Notes: generated from the sequence alone by a model not told the origin. Counted from the first letter of the stretch, positions 47,053 to 58,205 are shown. The stretch: DNA of 64,000 nt from Acanthamoeba castellanii str. Neff (GCF_000313135.1 NW_004457368.1:6218-70217), one strand, 5' to 3'. A program made the numbers and translations.

Positions 47053-47739
47053 CTAGAAGAGGGAGCACTTCTTCTCATGCTTGCCACTCTTCTTCTTCTT
47101 GGCAGGTGGCAGCTTGAGGGCAACACAGATGGCCTCATTGAAGATGAGGGTGAGGTTGTCCTGCATCCAGGCCAAGCACTTGATGAATGTGGTGGCCCTG
47201 ATCTCATTGGCCAGCTTGTGGCCCTGCTTGGTGGCCATGCATGGCTTGACACCCAGCAGCAGCTTGGCCTGCAGCTTGGCCACCATGTGGTGGTTGTTGT
47301 GCAGGTTGCTCTTGGTGGTGACAAGTAGGATGGGTGCCTTGGGGCAGTGGTGGTGCACCTTGGGCAGCCACTTTTGCTTGATGTTGGCCAGTGACACAGG
47401 ATTGATGGCTGAGTAGCAGAGCATGAAGATGTTGGTGTGTGGGTAGGACAGTGGGTGCAGGTGGTTGTACTCCTCCTGGCTGGCTGTGTCCCATAGGCTG
47501 AGATTGATGACCTTGTGATTGTTGTAGAACATGTTGGCTGAGTAATTGTTGAAGATTGTGGGCATGTACTCACCTGGGAAGGTGTTGGTTGTGTAGGAGA
47601 TGAGCAGGCATGTCTTGCCCACTGCACTGTTGCCCACCACCACACACTTGATCACCTGATACTCAGCCATTTGGTTTGCTGTGGTTTGGTTGCTGCTTAT
47701 CTTGTCTCAAGGCCACTCATTGGTTTGAATGTTGAGCCT
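46718..47739. other. 1,022-bp tract without a single CpG
   Basis: Reading every base from 46718 to 47739, no CG dinucleotide occurs on either strand, although the genome is GC- and CpG-rich. The tract covers the second Rac copy, its 3' flank and about 70 bp upstream of its start. CpG reappears at 47740 upstream of the gene and at 46716 on the other side. Confidence 0.97.
47053..47670 (-). CDS. CpG-depleted Rac GTPase paralogue, probably inactive
   Basis: A full-length 205-residue frame aligns end to end with the Rac protein at 15118-15732. Nearly every difference is a C-to-T or G-to-A change at a former CpG. Key residues are hit: P-loop GDGAVGKT is GNSAVGKT, switch I is YMPTIFNNY, DTAGQ is DTASQ, TKSD is TKSN, and CSAR is CLAW. 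From known small-GTPase biology these would disturb GTP hydrolysis, the G60-type switch and guanine specificity, so normal switching is unlikely. The CAAX box CSLF and the basic tail survive. The only in-frame CGA (Arg) of the parent, which would become TGA, is TGG here, so no stop arose. The duplication includes flanks on both sides, so it was DNA-mediated. Confidence 0.9.
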   Translation of the reverse strand: MAEYQVIKCVVVGNSAVGKTCLLISYTTNTFPGEYMPTIFNNYSANMFYNNHKVINLSLWDTASQEEYNHLHPLSYPHTNIFMLCYSAINPVSLANIKQKWLPKVHHHCPKAPILLVTTKSNLHNNHHMVAKLQAKLLLGVKPCMATKQGHKLANEIRATTFIKCLAWMQDNLTLIFNEAICVALKLPPAKKKKSGKHEKKCSLF

Positions 47740-47885
47740 CGCCTGCCCTTGGCTATTTGAGCACACAGTATTCGGCTATCCTACCCATTCATTCTTCTCT
47801 CCATCTTTTCGTGCAAATGCTGGTTGCCGCCACGAAAAAAATCTTTTTGGCTCAGCGGACTTTGTTGGGCCGTGAAATTTCTGTG
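47671..47885 (-). repeat. Duplicated Rac upstream flank
   Basis: On the minus strand it matches 14915-15117, including TAGCCGAATACTGTGTGCTC and GTGGCGGCAACCA, with small indels. Unlike the gene body, from 47740 outward it keeps CpG sites, so CpG loss stopped at the promoter. Confidence 0.85.
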
Positions 47886-48194
47886 AAGCATTTCCAGTCG
47901 ACAGGATTTAAAACATTAATAATTATTTACACGCAGCGAGCTGCTTGCGTGCGCATGAAGGAGTGCTTCCCTTTCCATGTCCAGAGGTTTGTGTGGTAGA
48001 GAGTTTGATTGGCGCCTCTGTGAGCCCTGCGGTTTTGAGTTTTTTGGGCTTGTCTGCTTGCATGAAGGAACCAACCATTTTGCTTGTTCCTTGATCCATG
48101 GTGTCAAACTAAACTCAAAAGGCCACGTTTGCCACAGGGACGACCCTCACAATCGGAGAAAGGCCAGGCCTGGTAGTTCTCTGGTAGACCAGTA
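47886..48194. other. Unassigned interval beside the Rac duplicate
   Basis: No convincing gene. A low-complexity TTTTGAGTTTTTTGGG stretch is near 48033. It keeps scattered CpGs, unlike the Rac gene body. Confidence 0.4.
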
Positions 48195-48245
48195 CTCCTT
48201 GATGTAGTTTTCATAGGCCTGCTTGACCTTTTGCTTGCTGTAGTG
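48195..48245 (-). pseudogene. 51-bp fragment of the UBR ligase winged-helix exon
   Basis: The minus strand reads HYSKQKVKQAYENYIKE. It aligns with HYSKQKVEKAYENYIEQ at 9728-9778 in the UBR gene with 45 of 51 identical bases by eye. All three CpGs of the parent segment are lost here. Homology is not obvious on either side, so only a relic remains. It lies about 525 bp upstream of the CpG-free Rac copy. Confidence 0.6.
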
Positions 48246-48300
48246 GACAACCCTTTCTCTCAATCTTGTTTCTTTCGTTCCTTCCTTCACTCCCCACTAC

Positions 48301-51300
48301 TCAATCATCAAAGTCAAGTCGCTTGGCGTTGGCCCGAGGCTTGTTGTTCTCCTTGTCCTCCCTCGTGGTGCTGGTGGTGGCCTTCTTGCTGGCGCTAGTG
48401 GGGGCGTGCTTCCGTGTGGCGGAGGCTCGCAGCGAAGAAGACGAGACCGCCGCGGGTGAGGGGAGAGGCCTGCTGGAAGAAGAGGTGGTGGTGGTCTTGC
48501 GCTGGGGCGTGGCCGCGATGAGTGCCGAAGACGACGCGGGCGAGGCTGCCAGCCTGCGCATGCGGGTCTTCTCAATCACCCGCGAGTAGACGGTCACCGG
48601 CGGCGTGAAGGCGTTGAGCGCCGTGTCGACGATCGATTCGCGCGGCCTTCTGCGCCTCGCGGGCGGCGCGCTCCCCGTCACCACCTCCCGCTTCGTCTTC
48701 GCTTCTTCTTCCGCTCCTCCTCTCGTTCGCGGTTGGCTTGCCGGGGTGTATGCGGCCTCACCCGCGCCACCGTCAGCGCCGCCCTTCACGAGGTCGCGAG
48801 CGCCTTCATCGTCGCCCTCGTCGTCAGAGTTTTGATTCTTGAGATGTCGCGCAGCCCTGTGGAATGACGAGCGTCACATTTGTTTCGTGTTAAAAGCTTT
48901 TAACCAGTGCAGGCAGAGGTGCGGGAGGGCGTACTCCTTGGCCTGCTGCTTGGCGACGGCCGAGGACTCGACGGCCTGGGTCTTGCTGAAGAGGAGGTCG
49001 TGGTCGCTGATGCCGTGCACGCCGCCGATCTCGTGCAGGTACTGGATGTGCCGGTCGGTGTACTCGTCGGTGACCCGCTCGTGGGCGTGGAGGGCGTGGA
49101 GGTCCTTCTGGGTCTGGGCCACGCGGGGATCGCCCAGGTGGAAAAGGTCGGTCAGCTCCTCCCGCGAGAAGTACCGCAGCGACGACTTCTGCGTCATTGT
49201 GCTCTGGACGATCGCTCCCTTGAACCTGTACACGGCCAAGGCACGAGTGAGCCACATGCACACATAGGTGTGCACTTAAAGACCGCCTCTAGAGGAATTA
49301 GGGCACGCACACTTGGCGTCGGTAGATCTTCTCTTCGATGGTGCCGCAAGTGATGAGACGGTACACGATCACGTTCTTCTTCTGACCCAAGCGGAATGCC
49401 CTGCAGACCGCCTGATATATAGAGTTGCCACGGTCCATGAAAAAACGTAGGTTGCGTGTCGCAAGCGTGCGTGGTGTCATTCGTACCTGGTTGTCGTGCG
49501 TCGGATTCCAAGAGGGATCGACAATCACTACACGGTCGGCGCCGGTGAGATTGAGTCCGATTCCGCCCACCACCGTGGTGAGGAGGAAGCAGAAATAGCT
49601 CGGGTCGGAGTTGAAGAGCTCCACCCTACGCTGGCGCTCGTCGGACTTGGAGATGGAGCCGTCGATGCGCAGGAACGAGTAGTCACCCTCGCGGAGCAGC
49701 AGTTCGATGATGTTGAGCATCTTGCGCGACTGCGAGAAGACCAGCACGCGGCTGCCCTCCTCGCGCAGCTTGGGCAGGAGTCGCATGAGGAAGACCAGCT
49801 TGGCCGAGATCTGGTGCACGCACTCCCGTCGCTTGCGCAGGAAGCACTCGCGCCAGCTGGCCTCCTTGGGCGGAATCGGTATCTCCTTCCCCACGTCCTC
49901 CGTGTCTGCGCCCTCGTCGGTTGCGCCGTCGTCAGCGTCGCTCTCGGACTCGTCGGCTTCAGCGTTGTCGGGCGTAGGGTGGATGTTGTAGGCCATACGG
50001 CGGGCCTCGCGAGCCTCTTCCTTGGCCCGTTGGGCCTCCCGCCTCGCGGCGTTGGCCAGCGCCATGGCCTGGAGGTCGCGACCTCGAGCATCGACGAAGG
50101 ACTGGTGCCGGCACAGGGGGAACCACAGAGCGTCGTCGCTGGCCACCTGCCTCCAGTGGCTGCAGACCAGCATCAGCCTGGACACCTCCACCACGTCGTT
50201 GAGGCCGCACGCGAACCCGAAGATTCGCAGCTTGACCTCGTGCGGCAGCCGAGTGTTGAATTCGTCGACCGCGAGACGCCGGCCACCTGAGATTTCAGTC
50301 TTGACCTTGGCCTTGATGAGCGGCTTCCGCTTGGCCGCCTGACGCGTCACGGGAAGATGGTCGACCTCTTCATCCTCATCTTCGCTTTCGCTCTCCTCCG
50401 CTGCGTCGTCTTCGTCTTCGTCATCGCTTGTTGCGCGAGTGTTACGCTTGGCCGCTCTCTTAGGTTTCTCGCTATCTTCGTCATCCTCTTGCTTGTCGCG
50501 GAGCCAATCCTTAAAGCCGCTGCGCAAGAGAGGAAACTTAGCGCTTGCATTGCGTGCGTGCGGGCATGTATACGGGAGCGAGAGAGGATACGCACCATGT
50601 GGCCAGCAGCTCGGCATCCACGGCTTCCGCGTTCTTGGCGGTGAGAAGACGAGGGTGGTCGCAGAGCTTCTTCAGCAGGACCAAACCCTCGAGCACGTTC
50701 TTGGTCGTGGCCAGCACGTTTTTGACCTGGTCCGATGCGAGGAAGCTGCGATAGAGCTTCTCCTGAACCTGTAGTTGCGCACGCACGCGCACATTGAACT
50801 ACGGATGAGCGACTAGGCAATATAGGGCTTGTAAGGGAAGTGCCGACGGACCGGGCTGAGACTGAGCCACACGATGAAGTCGTTCATCCGAGTGGTAAGT
50901 GCTTGCTGCTGCCTTTCCTCCGAGGAAGATGGAGAAGGCGACGACTGGTCACCCGCGTCGGCCTTGGAAGCGCTGCCGTTGGTGTTGAACACGTCCTTCT
51001 TCTCGCGGCGCAGGAAATGGGGCGCCAGAATATGACGCAGCTGCTTCGACAGCTCGTGTGACTGGTCGCCAATATGCACGCAAGAGAGGTGAGCCGGCGT
51101 GACACCACATCTCCCGCAGCGTGTAGGTGAAAGGGCATGGGAAGACGTACGAGCTGCTTCTCCTCGGCCGAGGCGCACTTGTAGGTGGCATATTTGATGG
51201 GCTGTTCGAACTGGCGACCAAACTGGTGGATGGTGCCCAACAGCTGACCCTTGCACGTGTAATCGAAGAGGGACCACAGTTCCTGTATTCCCGTTACGTA

Positions 51301-54089
51301 ACCACACAAACCCCGGACGTGAGAAGGAAGAACGAGCCTGCGCCTGTTGCAACAGCGACGAGTGTACGTACCATCAAGTTGTTTTGGATGGGCGTTCCAG
51401 TGAGAAGAATGCGCGTGGTCGAGGGGATCCTCCGCATCGACTGAGACAAACCGATGCTGCGCGGGTACAAGAAGGGGTGTGTTAGGCTCCACTACGACCT
51501 CGGGAATAAAACCTGTAGAAGAGAAAAGGGGCGCAGCTTACCGGTGGTTCTTGATCTTGTGGCCTTCGTCCAGAAGCACGATGTCCCAATTGATGGAGAC
51601 GAATGAGGCCAGCTTAGTGGGAATGTTGCCGTACGTGGTGAAGCACAACCCACCCTCGTGATGGAACACCTTGAGCAGAGCGGGAGTCAGTGAGATACGT
51701 GTTGGTCGCCTTGCGAGTCGAGAGAGAGAGAGAGAGAGAGAGAGGAGCTAGACGCATACCTTGTCCTTGATCTCGTTCTTCTTTTTGTTCATCGCACCGT
51801 GCATGATGCAGATGCCCATACCTCGGCTCTCAAGCATGGCGCCATTGTCACTCCACTTCATCAGCTCGTTCTCCCAGTTCTTCATGACCGAGAGGGGCAT
51901 CACGATGAGGACCCGCTTGGCTCGGCCCGAGGTGAGCGCGCCCAGGACGAGCACGAGCGCTTGAATGGTCTTGCCCAGACCCATTTCATCCTGCGCAACG
52001 ATTCCGTTAGAGTCGCGAGGAAGCGTAAGCCAGGAGAATGAAACACGTACGCCAAGGATACCGCCGGTCTTCTTGGTATAGAGCGACCACATGAACTCAA
52101 CGCCGCGCTGAAGAGACCGAAGAGAGTGAGCAACGAGACTCGACGATGAATTGAGAGAAACACAGTGGGTGTGACACACCTTTTGGTACGGGTACAGGCC
52201 GTCCCACATCTTGGCAGGAATCGAGAGGCCCTTCCACAGCTGCACCCGCTCGACCTCTTCCTCGACGAAGTCCTCGTCGGCGTTCTTGCCCTTCTTCGCC
52301 TCGGTCTTGACCGCGTCCTTGGTCTTACCCTTGAGCTCAGCAGCCGTAGCCGCCTTCTTCTTGCCGGAGGAGTCAGACTTCTTCTCAGAGGTGCGTGGCT
52401 CGTCCTTGACCTCCACAAACTTACGCAGCCTCTTCCACGAAGGTGTTTCTTCTTCCTCCTCTTCGGACTCTTCCTCTTCTTCGCCTTCTTCCTCCGCTTC
52501 CTCTTGTTCGATTGCTTCAGACTTGTGCGCCTTTTTCTCCTCGCGTTCGACCTCGCGCTCGGTCTTGACCTTCTGGAGTGTCTTCGCCTTGTTTGTCGGT
52601 GTCGGAGGTCTCTTCTCATCGTCATCCTCAGCGATGCATTCCGCCTCGTAGTCGTCGCCTTCCATCTGCTCGTCAGTCGGACATTCGCTGTCGTGCTCGT
52701 CTTCGCTATCCCTTTCTTCCTTAGCTTCGCTCTCGCTGCCGTCCGACTGCGCTGCGTCCTCGATCGCTTCGCTTCCAGTCTGCCTCGCCAGCATTCGCAG
52801 CTTGTCCATCATGCCACCTTTTGCGGCTGGGCGCGCTTCTTTGCCCCTTTGCTTCTTGTCGCTTGGAGCCTCCTCTTCCTCTTCTTCGCTCTCGTCCGAG
52901 AACATTGGTACGTGGCCCTTCTTCTTGGACTCTCGCTCGGCTTTCACCTCCGCCAGCTTCCTCAACCTCCTACGCACCACCGGCTTCTCTTCTTCCTCTT
53001 CCTCTTCCTCTCGCACCTCCTCATGAGCTCGGCGACGCGAAGGCTTCTCCTCGTTCCCCCTTCGACGATTCTTCGCTCTCCCTCACGTCCTGATGGTTTC
53101 GCTCCTCCTCACTTTCCTGTTCGCTTGACTCTTCGTTCTCTTCGGCGGCTTTCTCCACTTGCTCGACGTCCTCGTCCGCCTGCTCGATCTCCGCGGGACC
53201 GGTCAGTTCCTCTTCGTCTCCTGCATCAGCGCCGTCTTCCGCCTCGACAACTGACGTAGCCTCCGTCACTTGCTCATCGACAGTTTCGTCTTCTTCCGGT
53301 TCGTCCCCTCCATCGGTGAGTTGAAGTTGTGCGACGGCGGCGAGTATGCCACGGATGGTCGGATCGTCATCTTCTTTCTGTTCCTCCTCCTCCTCCTCCT
53401 CTGTCTCGTCGTCTGTTATTTCCTCACCGTCCTCGGCGCGTCGGCTCTGCTCCTCGGTCTCCCCTTGGACGTTCGACAGTTCCGTTTCGGCATCCTCCTC
53501 TTCGCTGTCGTACGCGACGTCGCCTTCGTCATTAACCTGCGGTTCCTCCTCTTCCTCCGTCGCTCCGTCTTCGTCGTACTCATCCTCATCAACGGCTTCC
53601 AAAGCCAGACGGGCGGTCTCCTCTTCCAGCATGCGAATCTCTTCGGCTAGCCTGCGCGTTTCCTCGTCCTCGGCCTCTTCTTCGTACGGATCGTCTGCTT
53701 CCTCCAGCCCCTCCTCGAATGAATGCTCCAGTATGACGCTTGCATCGCTGTCCTCTTCGCCAGCGCTGGACATAATTGATCCATCTTTAATTGGGCTCAG
53801 GGATTTGCCAGCACTGCACGTAATCAAGATGGCACCTCAGCAGCGCCCAAGCTAGTGGAAAAAAGTGGATGGCATACCTCGTGCGGGTCCGTGGCTCATC
53901 CAAAGAGACCTCGAGGGAGCTGCCGACGATTAGGCTGTTGTTACAGGAAGATCGGCGCCTTGATGCACGTCTCTTCAGCCGCTTCAGCTCCCGCTTACGT
54001 GCGGGCAAGGAGTCCTCGATTTCCTCCTCCAAGATGGAAAGTCGCGACAGCGCCCGCAGCAAATGGTTTTCACCGATCGATTCGGTCAT
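48301..54089 (-). CDS. ERCC6L/PICH-type SNF2 ATPase with an F-box between the helicase lobes
   Basis: A DNA translocase of the ERCC6L/RAD26-like group. Exon 1 starts at 54089 (MTESIGENHLLRALSRL). A very acidic region follows (52400-53780). Lobe 1 has DEMGLGKTIQALVLVLG (about 51945-51995), LCFTTYGNIPTKLASF, VLLDEGHKIKN (about 51555-51590) and RILLTGTPIQNNLM (about 51365-51410). Then comes an insert whose core, LPHEVKLRIFGFACGL and VSRLMLVCSHWRQVASDDALW (about 50115-50260), fits an F-box. Lobe 2 has RVLVFSQSRKMLNIIELLL, GGIGLNLTGADRVVIVDPSW (about 49510-49570) and CRAFRLGQKKNVIVYRL (about 49345-49400). The C-terminal LRYFSREELTDLFHLG and GVHGISDHDLLFSKT match PICH relatives. The stop is at 48301. 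The acidic exon is broken by one extra base in the C5 run at 53056-53060, probably a sequence error. Confidence 0.88.
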
Positions 54090-54331
54090 GGTGGTCTCGT
54101 ACTATTGCTGCCGCTCTCTTCTGGCGTTGCGCGAACTACACCAAGATGAGTACCCGTCAGCTTTCTCTTTGCCGCGTTGCGTTCCGCTTTCCCGCCAATT
54201 TGAATTGTCGACAGCCCCAATTTGCCGCGAATTTTCGCCAACCGAAAAAGCGAGAAACTGAAAAGAAATAACGGGCCAAACGGGATTGCAAGATCGCTAG
54301 CGATTTGTTTGCCGGAGGCTGCAAGAGAACG

Positions 54332-57300
54332 ATGGAGGGTTCGAGCTTGTTCTTGCTTCAGACGAACCCGAATCACCCCGTGGTGGGCGTGTCTCCCTCG
54401 GTCATCAATGCCTCACAGATCCTCGTCACCATTCAGAACTCCGGGGTGCAGCTGCATGAGGTTCGTAATTTAATCTAGGATGGAATCAATTTTCCCCAAT
54501 TTTGGTGCGCTAACCCTTTGTGTTGATGCGCAGGCCTTCGATCAAAAGGTGATTTACAGCTGGCCCCAGAAGACCGGCAGCCGATGGACTTTGCCGGCGA
54601 TGGAGATTCATCAGGCCACCAAAGCCCCCGAGCCGCGCTACATGGGGGTCATGGACCACAACTTCGTCTGCACCTGGACGCAGCGCGATCCCTCCATCGA
54701 TACCCACAAGAAAGGCGTACGTTTTTTTTTTTGGCTCGAGCCCTTCTTGAAGATGCATCTTAGTAGCGGTGATTCACCTCTTTCTCTACTCTTTCCTCTT
54801 GGTCATAGTTCAAGAGCAAGGTGGTCGCCGTATTGACCGATAAGATGATCCACGAGGCCGTCATCTTGGTCCACGAGGACGGTGCCCTGCGCCTCTGCAG
54901 CCACGATCTCGAGAAGATCTCACCCACGCTGCTTCCCCCCGGGGCCAAGGCGCCCAGCGCCAAGGTGGTGTGGACCCGCGCCTTCGGCCTGCAGCAGAGC
55001 GGCGTCACCTTCGTCCTCGTTCTCGTCGCAGCGCCCGCCCAGGCCGCCGAGCTGACCTACGTGCTTCACGTCTACACGCTCAACCCGCCGCCCACGCATC
55101 CCTCGCAAAAGAAGAGGTACAGCCGCAGCCTCCAACCTCACTTGTTTGGTTGCCCACCGGCAATTGTGTGCTCATCACCATTCGACTTCTCTCTCTCTCT
55201 CTCTCTCTCTTCTCCTGCCATAACAGGAAGATGGCTGAGGACCAGAAGGGAGTGTCGGCTATCGAGCAGGAGATCACCTGGAACGTCTCGCACGAGATCA
55301 AGCGGTTCGCCACCAACGCGAAGCCCGGCGTCGCGACGTGTTCGTTCGATTTCGCCAACCTCACCAACTACATCCTCTGTACGTGCAACACACACACACA
55401 CACACAACGAGTCGCCTGGGTTTATTTGGTTCTCGCGGCTGCGGCTGACCCCATGCGCCGTACGTTCTTAGGGTCGGACGGCAACGCCGAGGTGTTCCGT
55501 TTCTCCAACCTGCACCACCTGCTGGGCAAGCAGGAGTACGACCAGCCGCCGTTCCTGCAGTCGTCGACCAAGCTCAACGCCTTCCAGATCACCCAGCTGG
55601 TACCTACGAAGCCTGCTACCGGAGAGAATGCAAAGAATTGCAGCAGCGAGTGCTAAGTCCGATGTTTTTTTCGTGCACCTCGTGCAGGGCCAGCAAAACA
55701 AGACCAAGCAGGTCGCCGGGCGGCTCGATCGGGAGATCACCGGCGTCGCCTCGGCCCCGTTCCAGTCCTTCGTCGCCCTCTCCGGCAAGCGCAAGGACAC
55801 CGGCCAACGTACGTTGCTAGACGGCCAGGCGGCTGCAGCATTCATTCCCGAACGTACGCGCGATGGACACTCACGAATTTCTCTGGTGACAGCGTGGCTC
55901 ACTCTGTGGGACCCCATCCACGGCAACCTCCACGGAGCTCGCGAGGTCAACTTCGAGCAGTCGGAGGACATCATCATCAACCCGGTCGCCCCCGACGAGC
56001 GCGTGGTGCAGGTACGGTCCCAACATTGCCGGCTCACTCCGCAGTTTTTTGTTTTCAACAACACAAACTCACCGCCCTACTCACCGCCACCACCAACCAC
56101 CAGCTCGCGGTCTCGACCGACGCGTCGTACGTGGTCGTGGCGCTCGAGAATCACGTCGCGATCTGCCCGCTCTACTGCCCGCAGCCGGCGCTCGGCATGC
56201 TGCTCAACAAGATGAAGTCCACGCTCTCCTTTGCCGAAGAGGGTACGCAATGCGCTGTGCATGAACAATTCCAGAAATGCTGGCTCGTTCACACACACAC
56301 ACACACAGACGCACTGCCTTCGTTCTCGTCGCCCATTCTGCTGGACGTCGTCACGTCGCAGGTGAGCGCCAACGCGCAGCAGCCCGTTTCCGGCGCCAAG
56401 AGCGCCAAGCCGACCGACGAGGCGGCCGCGAGTGCGGGCAAGCAGGAGGACCTGATCTTTGAGATTAAGGAGGCGCTCGACGTCGATCGCGAGAGCGAGG
56501 AGATCGAGGAGAAGAAGATCGAGCAGACGCGCGAGGTCTTCCTCGACGACGGCACGTGGGACAGCTTCATTGACGAGAACGAGCGCGAGCGGGAGGCCAT
56601 CGCCGCGCTGCTCGCCGCGACCAACAAGAAGGACGGCTCGGTCATCTTCCGCAAGTTCCTCGAGGAGCTGCCCGCCGTGCGATTCCCGCAGCCGTCCCGC
56701 CGCCAGCGGAAGGGGAAGGCGGGGGTGGAGGTGGAGGAGGAGGAGGAGTCGGACACGAAGCAGCAGAAGAAGAAGAAGCGAATGCCGAAGCGTTACAAGC
56801 TGCTGTCGCACCGCTTCGTCAGCCAGGTCGGGGAGAAGTGCCTTCGCTTGGGTGCGGCACACACGCACACGCACCACCGCACACGCACAAGCACTACCGC
56901 ACACGCACATGCACTCGGCTAACACCAATCAATGCTGCAACATCGTAGGTATGTGGGCCGAGCTGGAGCACCTGCTCAAGCTGGGCCAGCTCTCCACGCA
57001 CGAACTCCCCGACCTGATCCCCTCCCTCCTGGCCAACAACCAATTCGTACGGCGACCACCACCTGCCCGCCTGCTCTCACTTTTTCTGCGCACCCGCCAC
57101 GCACGGCTGACGCCGGTGCGCCGCGCCACTCTCAACACAGGGTACGCTGCGCACGTTGATTCGTACGTCGAGCGATCTGCCGACGGGAGCCGTGGTCTCG
57201 CTCCTCGACTACTTTACGCGACCGCGCGCCAACAACCAGCCGCTGGCCCAGTACCTCATGAACGAGCTGGCCAGGCAGAAGAAGTCGGAGACTCCTGAGG

Positions 57301-58121
57301 TCTCGCCGCCGACGATCACCGAACAGGAGGCCGTCGACGTCATGAGCAAGCGGTTCCTGTACGTCCTCCGCGCACCTGCTCTTCTTCTTCTTCTCTTCGT
57401 GGCGCTGACCATCTCGTCCGGCTGCGCAGAAACGTGCTGGTGGCGAGGAGGGAAAACTTTGCGTTCCTGCTGCAGTACATGAAGTCATTCCCCCTGGAAC
57501 AGATCACGGTACAGAGCTCGCCCCCCCCCCAAACCACCACAAGGAGCCGCGCGTGATTGTTTCGTTCGTTCGTTCTGGACTTACGACTCGCGTGTGTTGT
57601 GCGTTCGCCCCCGCTGCTGCAGTATCTCCTCAACTACTTGACTGAGTGGCTCGAGGCGCACTGCGCCCACGATTCTGCGGTGTGGAAGAAGCAAACGAAC
57701 GTTGTCGCTAACTGGGCCGTCCCGCCCCTCCCAGTGGTACGCCAACACAGGACCACACACGACCACACACGACCACACACACACACCACACACACACGAC
57801 CAGAACACAATTTGGCTTACATGAACACGTTTGCGGTGGCTTCGCCAGGTGATTGAGTGGCTGGGCTTGCTGTTGGACAGCCGCTTCTCGGAGCTGGTGC
57901 TGCTGGACGACAGCCACCCGATCATCCAGCGCGTGGGCGTCATCACCAAGGAGCAGGTGCGCATCGCCCAGGAGCTGGGCCGCTTCGAGGCCTACCTGGG
58001 CGACTATCGGAGGACCCTGCAGCGCTGGGCCCAGGTGCTCAAGAGCCAGTCTGCGTCGACCATCAACAGTAAGCACGCCAAGACCGGCGACACCTACATT
58101 GTCGAGGTCCTCTACATCTGA
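54332..58121 (+). CDS. NOL11/UTP8-like nucleolar protein
   Basis: Likely a WD/beta-propeller protein of the small-subunit processome needed for rRNA transcription and 18S processing. The start at 54332 (MEGSSLFLLQTNPNHPVVG) is followed by blade-like segments: VTIQNSGVQLHE; YMGVMDHNFVCTWTQRDP (about 54638-54690); KVVAVLTDKMIHEAVILVHED (about 54820-54880); YVLHVYTLNPPP; WLTLWDPIHGNLHGAREV (about 55893-55945); LAVSTDASYVVVALENHVAIC (about 56103-56165). A charged region (56450-56790) leads to helical C-terminal exons ending with VIEWLGLLLDSRFSELVLL (about 57850-57905) and YIVEVLYI at 58121. The propeller plus VIxWIxxLLDxHF-type end suggest NOL11, but similarity is modest. It is convergent with the NADAR gene, 85 bp away. 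Confidence 0.6.
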
Positions 58122-58205
58122 GCCCACTGGCGAGAAAGATGATGAAGACGAAGACGATGGTAATGAAACAGCCTTGGATCCAAGCAGCAGCAGCAGCAAC
58201 GACCA

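Noticed and set aside
46711..47328. Plus-strand open frame of 205 codons over the second Rac copy
   Set aside because: It is the antisense of the CpG-free Rac copy. Its openness follows from the lack of CGA/TCA-type changes and from shared composition, not from coding constraint.
52165..53259. Plus-strand open frame rich in Leu/Phe/Val, looking like a membrane protein
   Set aside because: It is the complement of Glu/Lys-rich codons in the SNF2 gene's acidic region; complementing GAG/GAA/AAG gives Leu/Phe codons. There is no start context or splice logic.
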